Assembly (NCBI GenBank): GCA_017416765.1
Contig: JAFQBE010000019.1
Coordinates: 62,001-126,000, forward strand
DNA from: Clostridia bacterium
GTDB taxonomy: Bacteria; Bacillota; Clostridia; Oscillospirales; Acutalibacteraceae
Length of the DNA stretch: 64,000 bases
Direction of reading: 5' to 3'
Made by a program: the position numbers and the translations under genes. The stretch's first letter is position 1; each line of letters begins with the position of its first letter. The notes below the pieces were generated by a model. That model had not been told where the DNA came from and made no database searches. It worked only from the letters and a program-made list of their open reading frames with translations. Shown one piece after another: positions 34,762 to 44,134 of this stretch.

Positions 34762-36561
34762 TTATTTGTAGAGCGGTCCGTAAACTTCGCAAGCCTTTAC
34801 GTCTGCTGCTTCAAGATTCTTTGTGCCGAATGCATTCCAGCAAGCGGGACGGAAAATCTTTTCGTCGGGAACGTTGTGAAGTGTTACGGGGATACGGAGC
34901 ATTGAGCAGAGTGTAATGATATCTGCGCCGATGTGACCGTAGGAAATTGCGCCGTGGTTTGCGCCCCAGTTGTTCATAAGGTCATATGCTGACTTGAACG
35001 GGCCTTCGCCTGTGCAGCGGGGTGCGAACCATGTGCAGGGCCATGTGTAGTCTGTTCTCTTCCAGATTGTGTCGGAAACTTCGTCGGGCAGTGCAACAGT
35101 CCAGCCTTCTGCAATCTGTACAACAGGTCCGAGACCCTTAACAAGGTTAAGGCGAATCATAGTTGCGGGCATTTCGCTCTTTGTAAGGAAGCGTGAGGAG
35201 TAGCCTGCGCCGCGGAAATAGCCGTTGTCAGCGGGACACCATTCTGTTGCCTTGTTGCAAGCGTCGATATCAGCCTGAGTCATTTCGTACCAGGGCTTGA
35301 TAACTGCGTTGCCGTTTTCATCCTTAACCTCGCCGCAAGCGTCAAGGCAGCAAGCACCGGAGTTAATAAGGTGAATAAAGCCGTCTGCATCCTTTGCGTG
35401 ACCTTCAAGGTCATAATCTGTTACGCGCTTAACAGCATCTGTTGACCAGTATGTACGAACGTCAGCAAACATCTGTGCTCTGTTTGTAAGTAACTTCATG
35501 AACAGCATGGAAATGCCGTTGAGAACGTCGTTTTCTGTTGCAAGAATGTACGGTTCACGTGCGCCGTTCCAGTCAAATGATGTGTTGCAGAGTGCTTCTG
35601 CAAAGTCAGCGTTGGGATAGAAGTCTGTCCACTGTCTCTGACCCTGGAAGCCTGCTGCAATAGCGTTGTGACCAACCATTTCTTCTTCACAGCCTGCGGG
35701 AAGGTTGTCGTTGCCGTTCATAAGGTCCTTGATGATAACCATCATCTTTACAACGAATTCCCAATCCTTTTCCTTCTGTTCGTCGCTCTTGCGTACGAAT
35801 TCGGGGTTCTTGTCGAAGCCTTCCTTGCAGTTTTCCTTTGTCCACTTGAGTGCCTTCTGGAATTCAGCCTCATCATAGATACCCTCAGTCATTCGTCTGA
35901 TGATTTCTACCTCGTCAACTGATTCAACGCGAAGTCCAAGGTATTCTTCAAGGAAGTTCGGGTCGATTGATGAACCTGCAATACCCATGCAGATTGAGCC
36001 AATCTGAAGGTATGATTTGCCCTTCATTGTTGCAACTGCAACAGCTGCGCGTGCAAAGCGGAGAAGCTTTTCTTCAACGTCAGCAGGAATGTTTTCTGAT
36101 TCGTCAGCTTCCTGAACATCGTGACCGTAGATGCCGAATGCGGGCAGACCCTTCTGTGCGTGTGCAGCAAGAACTGATGCAAGGTAAACAGCACCGGGAC
36201 GCTCTGTTGCGTTAAAGCCCCATACGCCCTTGATTGTCATCGGGTCCATGTCCATTGTTTCTGAGCCATAGCACCAGCAGGGTGTAACGGAAAGAGTGAT
36301 CATAACGCCCTCTTTCTTGAATTTTTCTGCACAAGCAGCAGCCTCTGCAACTCGACCGATTGTTGTGTCGGCAATAACAACCTTAACGGGTTCGCCGTTT
36401 GAGTATTTGAGGTTTTCTTCGAAGAGTTTTTTTGCAGCCTTTGCCATGCCCATTGTCTGGTCTTCAAGACCTTCTCTGACCTTGAGCGGTCCGCGTCTGC
36501 CGTCGATAACGGGGCGAATACCTATTACGGGATAATCGCCGATTAATCTGCTTTTTGCCAT
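34762..36561 (-). CDS. fucI: L-fucose isomerase
   Basis: 599 residues from the ATG of [17 protein letters not shown] (an in-frame ATG three codons earlier is only 2 bases from AGAAAGGA). Full length for FucI, which converts L-fucose to L-fuculose with Mn2+. Conserved blocks: [70 protein letters not shown]. Last gene of fucU-kinase-fucI. No fuculose-phosphate aldolase is in the window. Confidence 0.97.
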   Translation of the reverse strand: MAKSRLIGDYPVIGIRPVIDGRRGPLKVREGLEDQTMGMAKAAKKLFEENLKYSNGEPVKVVIADTTIGRVAEAAACAEKFKKEGVMITLSVTPCWCYGSETMDMDPMTIKGVWGFNATERPGAVYLASVLAAHAQKGLPAFGIYGHDVQEADESENIPADVEEKLLRFARAAVAVATMKGKSYLQIGSICMGIAGSSIDPNFLEEYLGLRVESVDEVEIIRRMTEGIYDEAEFQKALKWTKENCKEGFDKNPEFVRKSDEQKEKDWEFVVKMMVIIKDLMNGNDNLPAGCEEEMVGHNAIAAGFQGQRQWTDFYPNADFAEALCNTSFDWNGAREPYILATENDVLNGISMLFMKLLTNRAQMFADVRTYWSTDAVKRVTDYDLEGHAKDADGFIHLINSGACCLDACGEVKDENGNAVIKPWYEMTQADIDACNKATEWCPADNGYFRGAGYSSRFLTKSEMPATMIRLNLVKGLGPVVQIAEGWTVALPDEVSDTIWKRTDYTWPCTWFAPRCTGEGPFKSAYDLMNNWGANHGAISYGHIGADIITLCSMLRIPVTLHNVPDEKIFRPACWNAFGTKNLEAADVKACEVYGPLYK

Positions 36562-36593
36562 GATAATCATAGTCCTTTCTTATGTAAGTTTTA

Positions 36594-38057
36594 TTATTTT
36601 ACTATTTTGAGGAAATCAGCGTATGCTTCTTCCCATTTTGCTGTGTCAACAGGTGTGTAGTTAGTTACCTTTTCGCTGCGTGCAACAATTTCACGCGCTT
36701 CTTTGATTGATTTGATATCACCGCTTGCCATGAGCTGTACTGCAATATTACCAAGCACTGTTGCCTCAATCGGACCTGCGGTAACAGGGCGGTTGCAGGC
36801 ATTAGCCGTAAGCTGGCAGAGAAGCGTATCCTTCGTGCCGCCGCCGATTACATTGATAACCTCGTAATCGCGCTTTGTGCATTCGCACAGCTTTTCAAAG
36901 GTGAGCTTGTATTTCATTGCAAGGCTCTCGTAAATGCAGCGCATGATTTCGCCGACTGTTTCAGGTACATACTGGTTTGTCTTGCGGCAGAATTCGCGTA
37001 TTCTTTCGGGAATGTTGCCGTGCGGTACAAACTCGGGCGCATCGGGGTCAATAAAGCAGGCAAAGGGCTTTGCTGCAAGGGCTTCACGCTCAAGGTCAGC
37101 ATAGCTGTACTGCTTGCCGTCGCGTGCAAACTGCCTTCTGCTCTCCTGAATCAGCCACAGACCGATAATGTTTTTGAGGAAGCCTGTGGATTTGCCGTAG
37201 CCGCCTTCGTTTGTGACATTTATTTCAAGTGTCTGCTCGTTTACAATCGGCTCGTCAAGCTCTGTACCGAAAAGTGACCATGTGCCGGAGCTGATAAATG
37301 CAAACTGTTTGTCAGGGCAGGGAACAGCGGTAATAGCGCTCTGCGTATCGTGACCGCAGACAGAAATAACCTTGATTTTAGGCAGTCCGCATTCTTCGCA
37401 GACATAGTCCGAAAGCTCGCCGAGTTCGGTGCCGCTTTCAACTATATCGCACATGATATTTTGCGGTATGCCTAAGCTTTCAAATATTTCGCCGCACCAG
37501 TCTTTTGTGTTTATGTCAACAAGCTGTGATGTGGTGGCAATTGAATACTCCGTTGTTTTTTTGCCCGTGAGCATATAGCCGAAAAGGTCGGGCATAAACA
37601 GCAGCTTATCAGCCTTTTCAAGCAGATAGGGTCTTTTCTTTGCAAGTGAAAGAAGCTGGAATACGGTATTTAGTTCCATGAACTGAATACCCGTCATTAC
37701 GTAAAGCTTATCTTTAGGTATATATTTGTAAGCCTCTTCAATCATGCCTGCCGTGCGAAGGTCGCGGTAGTGAATTGGGTTTTCAAGCAGGTCGCCGTGT
37801 TCATCAATAAGTCCGAAGTCAACGCCCCATGTATCAATACCGATTGATGAAATTTCGCCGCAGCCCTTTGATTTTATAAGACCCTGTTTTATTTCGTGGA
37901 AAAGGCGAAGCACATCCCAGTAGGTTGTGCCGTTAACACTTACGGGGTCATTTGAGAAACGGTGAATTTCTTCAAGTGTAATTTTTTCGCCGTCAAAGCT
38001 GCCGATAATTGCGCGGCCGCTTGATGCGCCAAAGTCAATAGCAAGAACTTTTTTCAT
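36594..38057 (-). CDS. rhaB: FGGY-family sugar kinase (rhamnulokinase type, probably acting on L-fuculose)
   Basis: 487 residues. Start AIDFGASSGRAIIG (phosphate 1 loop), IGIDTWGVDFGLID with the catalytic Asp region, and C-terminal VIGGGTKDTLLCQLTANA. By sequence it is of the RhaB branch, but it lies between the fucose mutarotase and fucose isomerase genes. An L-fuculokinase role, using a RhaB-like fold, is therefore likely. It overlaps fucU by one base (38057). Confidence 0.88.
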   Translation of the reverse strand: MKKVLAIDFGASSGRAIIGSFDGEKITLEEIHRFSNDPVSVNGTTYWDVLRLFHEIKQGLIKSKGCGEISSIGIDTWGVDFGLIDEHGDLLENPIHYRDLRTAGMIEEAYKYIPKDKLYVMTGIQFMELNTVFQLLSLAKKRPYLLEKADKLLFMPDLFGYMLTGKKTTEYSIATTSQLVDINTKDWCGEIFESLGIPQNIMCDIVESGTELGELSDYVCEECGLPKIKVISVCGHDTQSAITAVPCPDKQFAFISSGTWSLFGTELDEPIVNEQTLEINVTNEGGYGKSTGFLKNIIGLWLIQESRRQFARDGKQYSYADLEREALAAKPFACFIDPDAPEFVPHGNIPERIREFCRKTNQYVPETVGEIMRCIYESLAMKYKLTFEKLCECTKRDYEVINVIGGGTKDTLLCQLTANACNRPVTAGPIEATVLGNIAVQLMASGDIKSIKEAREIVARSEKVTNYTPVDTAKWEEAYADFLKIVK

Positions 38058-38479
38058 CAGATTACAACACCTTTTTTGAGGATGATGTTGGCATAAATTG
38101 CTGTTTCACCTGTAGCTACAACAGCATAAGCCTTTTTTGCTCTGTCATAGAATGCGAAGCGTTCTACAAGCTCAAAGCTCTTTTCGCCTTCGTTTTCTGT
38201 AACAATGTTTTTATAGTCTGCCCAGATGGGGGGCTGGTCCTCGGGGTTGCCGTTGTCCATCAGTGCAACAGGGCTTTCAACATAAGTGTCAAGCGGCATA
38301 AGCTTGAGTATAGCGTCAAGAACTTCGGGTACACCGTGACCGTCAAGTCTGACCAGGCGCTGAGCCATTGATGCAGCAGGAAAGTTGCCGTCGCCGATTA
38401 CGAGTTCATCGCCGTGACCCATTTCCATAAGGATTTTGAGAAGTTCGGGTGAAAGAATTGGTGAAATGTTTTTAAGCAT
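38057..38479 (-). CDS. fucU: L-fucose mutarotase (RbsD/FucU family)
   Basis: 140 residues. MGHGDELVIGDGNFPA holds the catalytic His of the RbsD/FucU fold, and the end AIYANIILKKGVV is typical. It interconverts the anomers of fucose so that the isomerase receives its preferred form. First fuc gene, 34 bp after the ABC exporter, probably in one transcript with it. Confidence 0.93.
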   Translation of the reverse strand: MLKNISPILSPELLKILMEMGHGDELVIGDGNFPAASMAQRLVRLDGHGVPEVLDAILKLMPLDTYVESPVALMDNGNPEDQPPIWADYKNIVTENEGEKSFELVERFAFYDRAKKAYAVVATGETAIYANIILKKGVVI

Positions 38480-38513
38480 ATCTTATAAAACCTCCAAAAG
38501 TATATAGCTTTTA

Positions 38514-40283
38514 TTAAACAGAATATAATGCGTACATATCCGCATACATTCCGCCTTTTTCAATAAGTTCTTTGTGGCTGCCCTGTTCGGCTATACCGTC
38601 TTCTGTCAGCACAAGTATGTGTGCAGCATTGCGTATTGTGGTAAGTCTGTGTGCAATGGTAATTGTTGTTCTGCCCTTTGCAAGGCGTTCAAGTGACTGC
38701 TGAACAAGTCTTTCGCTTTCATTGTCAAGTGCGCTTGTAGCTTCGTCAAGAATAAGTATTTCGGGGTCTTTAAGGAAAACACGCGCAATTGAAATTCGCT
38801 GCTTCTGACCTCCTGAAAGCTTGACTCCGCGTTCACCTACATATGTGTCATAGCCGTCAGGCAGCTGCATAATAAATTCGTGCGCACCCGCATCCTTTGC
38901 GGCTTTGATTATTTCTTCTTCGCTTGCATCGGGCTTGCCGTAAGTGATGTTTTCTTTTACAGTACCCGAGAACATATAAACATCCTGCTGAACAACACCT
39001 ATATGCGAACGCAGGGATTTAACAGTAAAGTTTCTTATGTCTTCGCCGTCAATTTTTACTGCACCGCTGCAGACCTCATAAAAGCGGGGAATAAGGTTGC
39101 AAAGCGTTGTTTTACCGCCGCCGGACGGTCCGACTACGGCTACGCTTTCACCGGCCTTTGCCGTAAAGCTGATGTTTTTGAGCACATTGCTTTCTGTGCC
39201 CATGTACTTAAAGCTTACATTGTCAAAGCAGATTTCGCCCTTTGTGCTTTCAAGAACCTTTGCATCGGGCTTTTCTTTAATTTCGCTGAGCTCCGATATA
39301 ACTTCGTCAAAGCGTTCAATACCGGTCATACCCTTGGAGAACTGCTCGCTGAATTCTATGATTCTGCGTATTGTTCCCATAAGTGTTGAAACCATGAGCA
39401 GGTATGCAGTTAAATCAGCAGGGGAAATCTGTCCCGCTTTCATAAACAGCGCACCGCCCGTTAAAATAAGGATATACATCATACCGTCAAACATACGCAC
39501 GGTTGTGTGGAAGTTTGCCATATATTTGTATGAAAGGCGTTTGAGTTTAAGAAAACGCTGTGCGCCGCTGTCAAACTTCTGCTTTTCAATCGGTTCGTTA
39601 GCGTAGGACTGTACGACGCGTATGCCAAGCAGACTGTCTTCCGTTATTGCATTTATTTCGCCAATCTGATGGCGTGAATCCTTGAAGGTTTCGCGCATTT
39701 TCTGTCTGTTGCGCTTGGTCATTACAAGCGCAAGCGGGAACATGGCAAAAATAATCAGCGTGAACCATATATTCATATCGGCAAAAATTATAAAACAGCC
39801 GATGATTTTTATTGTTGCAATAAATGCTTCTTCGGGCAGATGGTGTGCAAATTCGGTTACATCAAACAGGTCGCTTGTAAGCCTTGACATTAACTGACCT
39901 ACTTTTGTGTTATCATAAAATGAAAATGATAAGCCCTGTAGGTGTGCAAACAGGTCATTGCGCATTTCGGTTTCAATTTTTGAACCCATTACATGACCGC
40001 CGCCTGTCATATAGTATTGAGCGGCAGCGTCAACAATGCGCAGGAATATGTAGAACACGGCAACCGATATTATTTTTTGTATTGTAAGCGTTGCAATGTC
40101 CTCAATAGCCGCATCGGTTATTTCGCGCACTATAAGCGGCAAAGCCAGTTCACAAACAGTTGTAAGCGCTGCACAGAAAAGGTCAAGTGCCAGCTCTTTT
40201 TTGTGGTTTAGCAGATAGGGCATGAAGCGTCTGAACAGCCGCATATTCTTTTTTCTGTTTTCAATTCGTTCTTTAAGTTTCAT
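38514..40283 (-). CDS. ABC exporter, fused membrane and ATPase domains
   Basis: About 589 residues. A six-helix membrane domain (about 20-320) is followed by an ATPase domain with Walker A VGPSGGGKTTLCNL, signature LSGGQKQRIS, Walker B ILILDEATSALD and H-loop IAHRLTT. Half-transporter of the MsbA/multidrug type that works as a dimer. Start taken as the ATG of MKLKERIENRKKN; an in-frame ATG 33 bp upstream lacks a ribosome site. The substrate is unknown; the position before fucU does not prove a sugar role. Confidence 0.92.
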   Translation of the reverse strand: MKLKERIENRKKNMRLFRRFMPYLLNHKKELALDLFCAALTTVCELALPLIVREITDAAIEDIATLTIQKIISVAVFYIFLRIVDAAAQYYMTGGGHVMGSKIETEMRNDLFAHLQGLSFSFYDNTKVGQLMSRLTSDLFDVTEFAHHLPEEAFIATIKIIGCFIIFADMNIWFTLIIFAMFPLALVMTKRNRQKMRETFKDSRHQIGEINAITEDSLLGIRVVQSYANEPIEKQKFDSGAQRFLKLKRLSYKYMANFHTTVRMFDGMMYILILTGGALFMKAGQISPADLTAYLLMVSTLMGTIRRIIEFSEQFSKGMTGIERFDEVISELSEIKEKPDAKVLESTKGEICFDNVSFKYMGTESNVLKNISFTAKAGESVAVVGPSGGGKTTLCNLIPRFYEVCSGAVKIDGEDIRNFTVKSLRSHIGVVQQDVYMFSGTVKENITYGKPDASEEEIIKAAKDAGAHEFIMQLPDGYDTYVGERGVKLSGGQKQRISIARVFLKDPEILILDEATSALDNESERLVQQSLERLAKGRTTITIAHRLTTIRNAAHILVLTEDGIAEQGSHKELIEKGGMYADMYALYSV

Positions 40284-40340
40284 ATTGCATACATCTCTAC
40301 TATAGTATATTTTCATTGTATTATATTTCTCATAAAGTAT

Positions 40341-40368
40341 ATTATAGATTAAAATTACAACTTTGCAA
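40341..40368 (-). promoter_or_regulatory. Promoter of the ABC exporter (and probably fuc genes)
   Basis: Minus strand TTGCAA, 16 bp, TATAAT. Divergent from the rpe promoter. Confidence 0.65.
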
Positions 40369-40386
40369 ATAGTTTTTTATAAATTA

Positions 40387-40415
40387 TTGATATTTTTTTA
40401 TATATAAGTTAAAAT
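40387..40415 (+). promoter_or_regulatory. rpe promoter
   Basis: TTGATA, 17 bp, TAAAAT, 38 bp before the rpe ATG. Confidence 0.65.
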
Positions 40416-40453
40416 GTATTTGAAAATAAGCAATCGGAAAGGAACGGAAAGCT

Positions 40454-41131
40454 ATGGATATACTTATTTCCCCGTCAATTCTTGCAAGCGATTTTTCTGA
40501 TTTGGGCAATGAAGCCGTGCGTATGGAAAAAGCAGGCGCGGACTGGCTTCATATTGATGTTATGGACGGCCATTTTGTGCCTAATATTACACTCGGTCCC
40601 CCTATAGTAAAAGCTCTGCGAAAAAGAACCAACCTTTATTTTGATGTTCATTTAATGATAAGCCACCCGCATAAATATGTTGAAGAGTTTGCAAAAGCGG
40701 GTGCGGATATAATTACATTTCATACTGAATGTGACAGCAATATTGATGAAACAATTGACCTGATTCATTCCTTTGGCTGTAAGGCAGGACTTGCAATAAA
40801 GCCCGGTACACCTGCAAAAGATGTGTTCAGGTACCTTGAAAAAATCGAAATGGTGCTTGTTATGACTGTTGAACCGGGCTTTGGCGGTCAATCGTTTATG
40901 GCTGATACCTGCCCTAAGCTGACAGAAATATATAACGAGTGTAAAGCTAAAAACCTTTCCATACACCTTCAGGTAGATGGCGGTATAAGCGAAAAAACGG
41001 TTGCCGTTGCTGCGGCTGCAGGTGCAAATTGCTTTGTTGCAGGCAGTGCAGTATTCGGTTCACCCGACCCTGAAGAGGCAATTAAGGTTATCCGCACCAT
41101 AGCAGAAGATAGTTTCTTGTTGGATTTTTAA
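40454..41131 (+). CDS. rpe: Ribulose-phosphate 3-epimerase
   Basis: 225 residues, complete. SPSILASDFSDLGNE, WLHIDVMDGHFVPNITLG and FDVHLMI give the metal ligands His/Asp of the TIM barrel; VMTVEPGFGGQSFM and LQVDGGIS complete the active site. It links ribulose 5-P and xylulose 5-P in the pentose phosphate pathway. Single-gene unit with its own promoter and terminator. The usual partners (rsgA, thiN) are absent. Confidence 0.97.
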   Translation: MDILISPSILASDFSDLGNEAVRMEKAGADWLHIDVMDGHFVPNITLGPPIVKALRKRTNLYFDVHLMISHPHKYVEEFAKAGADIITFHTECDSNIDETIDLIHSFGCKAGLAIKPGTPAKDVFRYLEKIEMVLVMTVEPGFGGQSFMADTCPKLTEIYNECKAKNLSIHLQVDGGISEKTVAVAAAAGANCFVAGSAVFGSPDPEEAIKVIRTIAEDSFLLDF

Positions 41132-41137
41132 CTGCAA

Positions 41138-41180
41138 GAGGATGAATATACGGCTGTATATTCATCCTCTGTTATTTTTT
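41138..41180 (+). terminator. Terminator of rpe
   Basis: GAGGATGAATATAC-GGCT-GTATATTCATCCTC, perfect 14 bp, then TGTTATTTTTT. Confidence 0.92.
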
Positions 41181-41670
41181 GTCGAAAACTGCGCGAAAAA
41201 GGTGAAGAAAGGCACTAACTTGTCACTAACTGATTAAAATAATTCCGATTAAGAATAATAACGCTGACTTTTTCACATTTTCCACGGCTTTTTCCACATT
41301 GGCAAGATGAAAACTTTACATGCATTTTTGCTTAATTCTTCTTTTAAGAGCACATTTGCGGCATAAAATACAGCTTTTATGCATTCCTTACTGAATAAAT
41401 GCAATGAGTGTCTGTTTTTTATCCGTACAAAATATACAGCTATGGAAAAACTGTTCAAATTGCCGCGGTTTTTTCCTTGTTTTTGTGGAGTTTGCAACAA
41501 TCTCACAAATGTCAATAGTGTAAAAAAATAAATTTTTAAGAGCCGAAATGTAAAGCAATCAGCTTCACACTTCGGCTCTTTACTTTTCGATATTTAGTAC
41601 GAATAAACTTCAAACCACAAAATCAAGTGGTGTAAAGTACTTTGCTTTTCGGTTTTTAACAGCAAAAACA
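41181..41670. other. Non-coding stretch between rpe and tsaD
   Basis: About 490 bp with no convincing gene. It holds a direct repeat CACTAACT twice near 41213-41235 and two TTTTCCAC motifs near 41280-41300, which weakly resemble DnaA boxes. A minus-strand frame 41273-41515 (80 codons) starts with TTG, has no ribosome site and resembles nothing. The hairpin at 41538 is listed separately. Confidence 0.5.
41538..41580 (-). terminator. Long hairpin downstream of tsaD (probable terminator)
   Basis: AAGAGCCGAA/TTCGGCTCTT, TGT/ACA and AAGC/GCTT form a 17-bp stem with two A-C mismatches and a 5-base loop. On the minus strand AAAAATTTATTTTTTT follows, so the T run comes late. It lies 90 bp after the tsaD stop and may end the polA-tsaD operon. 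Confidence 0.55.
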
Positions 41671-42687
41671 TTAAAAATCAGCCTTATCTATAGGCATTGT
41701 GGCATATGCATTGAGGTCAAGCCCTGCTTTTCTGCCCGAAATATACTCAAAATATCCTTGTGCACCGACCATTGCGGCATTGTCACCGCAGAGTTTGAGT
41801 TCAGGATAATAAAGCTCAAATGAATGCTCTTTGCAGAGCTTTTCAAATTCAGTTCTTAAAACTGAATTTGCGGAAACACCGCCAGCAAGTACGATTTTTT
41901 TCGCTCCGGTTTTTTCTGCGGCTTTCAGCGTGTTTTCTGTCAGGCAGCGTACAACAGCGGAAATATAAGAGGCACCGAAATCGGCAATGTTTATTTCTTC
42001 ACCCTTTTGTTTTGCATTGTGTATTGCGTTTACTGCGGCAGTTTTAAGCCCCGAAAAGCTGAACGCAAGGTCAACTCCGTCAACCTTCGGGCGGGGAAAT
42101 TTGTAGGCTGTCGGGTTTCCGTCTTTAGCGGCTTTGTCAAGATTGAGTCCGCCGGGGTAGGGTAATCCCAATGCGCGTGCGGCTTTATCCATGCATTCGC
42201 CTGCGGCATCGTCAAGCGTTCTGCCTATTATTTCAAATTCGGTGTAGCTTTTTACATTTACTATATGGCTGTGACCGCCCGATACAACAAGCGATAAAAA
42301 CGGCGGTTCAAGTTCTTTATGCGTAATATAGTTTGCGGCTATGTGCGAACGCAAGTGATGTACCGGTACAAGAGACTTACCGGAGGACATGGAAAGTCCT
42401 TTTGCAAAATTGACGCCTATAAGCAGTGCGCCTATAAGTCCCGGTGCATATGTAACCGCTATTGCTTCAATATCGCTCATTGTGCATTCAGCCTGCTCAA
42501 GCGCCTGCGCAACAACGTTGCTGATAGCTTCTGCGTGCATTCGTGATGCTATTTCAGGCACGACGCCGCCGTATACTATGTGAGCATCAACCTGCGAAGC
42601 AATAACGCTTGAAAGCACATTTCTGCCGTCTTCAACAACGGCTGCTGCTGTTTCATCGCAGGATGATTCAATTGCAAGTATTTTCAT
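41671..42687 (-). CDS. tsaD: tRNA N6-adenosine threonylcarbamoyltransferase TsaD
   Basis: 338 residues, standard. LAIESSCDETAAAVVEDG at the start, the Fe/Zn motif VHHLRSHIAANY, LSLVVSGGHSHIV and LAGGVSANSVLR are all present. It makes t6A37 in ANN-reading tRNAs with TsaB and TsaE, which are not in the window. Its start overlaps the preceding RimI fusion gene by 20 bp, so they are coupled. Confidence 0.98.
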   Translation of the reverse strand: MKILAIESSCDETAAAVVEDGRNVLSSVIASQVDAHIVYGGVVPEIASRMHAEAISNVVAQALEQAECTMSDIEAIAVTYAPGLIGALLIGVNFAKGLSMSSGKSLVPVHHLRSHIAANYITHKELEPPFLSLVVSGGHSHIVNVKSYTEFEIIGRTLDDAAGECMDKAARALGLPYPGGLNLDKAAKDGNPTAYKFPRPKVDGVDLAFSFSGLKTAAVNAIHNAKQKGEEINIADFGASYISAVVRCLTENTLKAAEKTGAKKIVLAGGVSANSVLRTEFEKLCKEHSFELYYPELKLCGDNAAMVGAQGYFEYISGRKAGLDLNAYATMPIDKADF

Positions 42688-43558
42688 CTTTGTTTTCCTC
42701 TGTAAAAAATTTAGTCATAATCAGGGCATCTTCTTTTGGTCTGTCATAAAATCCTTTTCTGATACCCTGTGCTTTATATCCGTTTGTATTATAAAGTGCA
42801 ATTGCAGCTTCATTGCTGACCCTTACTTCAAGCGTGATTGATACGCTGTTTCTTTGCTTCGCATCGTTTTCTGCACTTTTCAGTAAAGCATCTGCTATGC
42901 CAAGCCTTCTGAAATCGGGATGTACTGCAATATTTGTAATATCACCTTCGCCGCATATTTCAATAATACCGATATAGCCGAGTACTTTTTCCCCGATAAC
43001 TGCAGTAAGAAAATGTGCGTTTTCGTTTGTAAGCTCATCTTCAAGTGAAGTTTCGCTCCAAGGCAAGGAAAAGCATAGGCGCTCAATTTCAGCAATCTGT
43101 GCGATATGCTCCTTTTTCATCGGTTCAATTGAAATGAGCTTTGAAATAACTGCTTTAAGCACACCGTCAAGCGCGGTGTTTATTTCTTCTGCGCACTTAT
43201 CGTATATTTCTTGATTGCCGCCGTATGGGTCGCTGATGCCGCTGCCGATTAAAAATACTCTTTCTTTTCCGACATAAGGGAGTAAAGCTGCCATGTGTGA
43301 AGCACTCATGCAGAAAAATATTGAGTCATCAAGCTCATATGGGCTTAAACTTCTTGCTCTGTGGGCAGATATATCAACGCCGTATTTTTTAGCGGCTTCA
43401 ACTGAATTTGCAGAAACTTCGTCGCCTGAAAATGCTGCAAGCCCTGCACTTGTGACTTCAACACCCTCAATTCCTTTTTCAGAAAGCATTTTTTTGAATA
43501 AGCCTTCTGCAAGGGGACTGCGGCAGGTATTGCCTGTGCAAACAAAAACTACTTTCAT
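42668..43558 (-). CDS. rimI: Fusion: LMW phosphatase (YwlE-like arginine phosphatase) + RimI acetyltransferase
   Basis: 296 residues, two domains in one frame. Residues 1 to about 138 are a low-molecular-weight protein phosphatase: P-loop VCTGNTCRSP with Cys7 and Arg13, and the acid loop SDPYGG. Thr11 in the P-loop is the residue that marks arginine phosphatases such as YwlE. Residues from about 141 on form a GNAT domain of the RimI kind (ERLCFSLPWSETSLEDEL, TNIAVHPDFRRLGIADALL, LEVRVSNEAAIALYNTNGY), which acetylates ribosomal protein S18. Both parts keep their key residues. Neighbours YwlG-like and tsaD match the usual partners of each domain. Confidence 0.88.
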   Translation of the reverse strand: MKVVFVCTGNTCRSPLAEGLFKKMLSEKGIEGVEVTSAGLAAFSGDEVSANSVEAAKKYGVDISAHRARSLSPYELDDSIFFCMSASHMAALLPYVGKERVFLIGSGISDPYGGNQEIYDKCAEEINTALDGVLKAVISKLISIEPMKKEHIAQIAEIERLCFSLPWSETSLEDELTNENAHFLTAVIGEKVLGYIGIIEICGEGDITNIAVHPDFRRLGIADALLKSAENDAKQRNSVSITLEVRVSNEAAIALYNTNGYKAQGIRKGFYDRPKEDALIMTKFFTEENKDENTCN

Positions 43559-43573
43559 TTTTGTGTGTCCTTA

Positions 43574-44128
43574 TTATCTTAAACTGTCGTTATAAACTGC
43601 TCTTTCGCCTCCGGTAAATTTCGGTCTGGTGCGTGCGGCGATGATTATAGCTTCACCTATTTTTCTTGTTTCAAGGCGAACAGGTACGGCAACCTCTTTA
43701 AGGTGCATACCTATAAGCACACCGCCTATATCAATACCTGCGTGTGCCTTTACATCTTCAACGGCAACGGGGCTTTCAAGTGCCGAATAAAGCGCCGTTG
43801 CAAATGAGCCGCCTGCTTTGGGCTGCGGTAGTGCGTTAACCTGAGAAAGATTATATTTTTCCATAGCCTCTTCTTCAAGTATAACCGCCCTGTTTATGTG
43901 TTCACAGCATTGTGCGGCAAGGTAAACTCCGTGTGCCTTTGCAGCCGGAAGTATACCGTCAAGTATTGCTTTGCCGATTTCCGGACCGGAGTGTGAGCCA
44001 AGGTCGAAGCCCTGCACTTCACTTGTGGAACAGCCTATAAGCAGTATCTGTCCCTTTTTTATACCCGAACGGGTGATTAATTCTTCTGCGGCATCATGTG
44101 CCTGTTTTGTAATAAGTTCAAGTTCCAT
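43574..44128 (-). CDS. TIGR01440/UPF0340 protein (YwlG-like)
   Basis: 184 residues. LITRSGIKKGQILLIGCSTS and QCCEHINRAVILE, then AHAGIDIGGVLIGMHL, are the conserved blocks of the UPF0340 family; its function is unknown. In Bacillus ywlG lies close to ywlE (arginine phosphatase), as here. 6 bp after polA and 15 bp before the phosphatase fusion. Confidence 0.9.
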   Translation of the reverse strand: MELELITKQAHDAAEELITRSGIKKGQILLIGCSTSEVQGFDLGSHSGPEIGKAILDGILPAAKAHGVYLAAQCCEHINRAVILEEEAMEKYNLSQVNALPQPKAGGSFATALYSALESPVAVEDVKAHAGIDIGGVLIGMHLKEVAVPVRLETRKIGEAIIIAARTRPKFTGGERAVYNDSLR

Positions 44129-44134
44129 TTTTAT

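Noticed and set aside
41275-41300. DnaA-box-like TTTTCCACA motifs suggesting a replication origin
   Set aside because: Only two imperfect motifs, no dnaA/dnaN/gyr genes and no AT-rich unwinding array nearby.
41273-41515. 80-codon minus-strand frame in the rpe-tsaD spacer
   Set aside because: TTG start without ribosome site, mixed composition, crosses repeat-like sequence; more likely non-coding.
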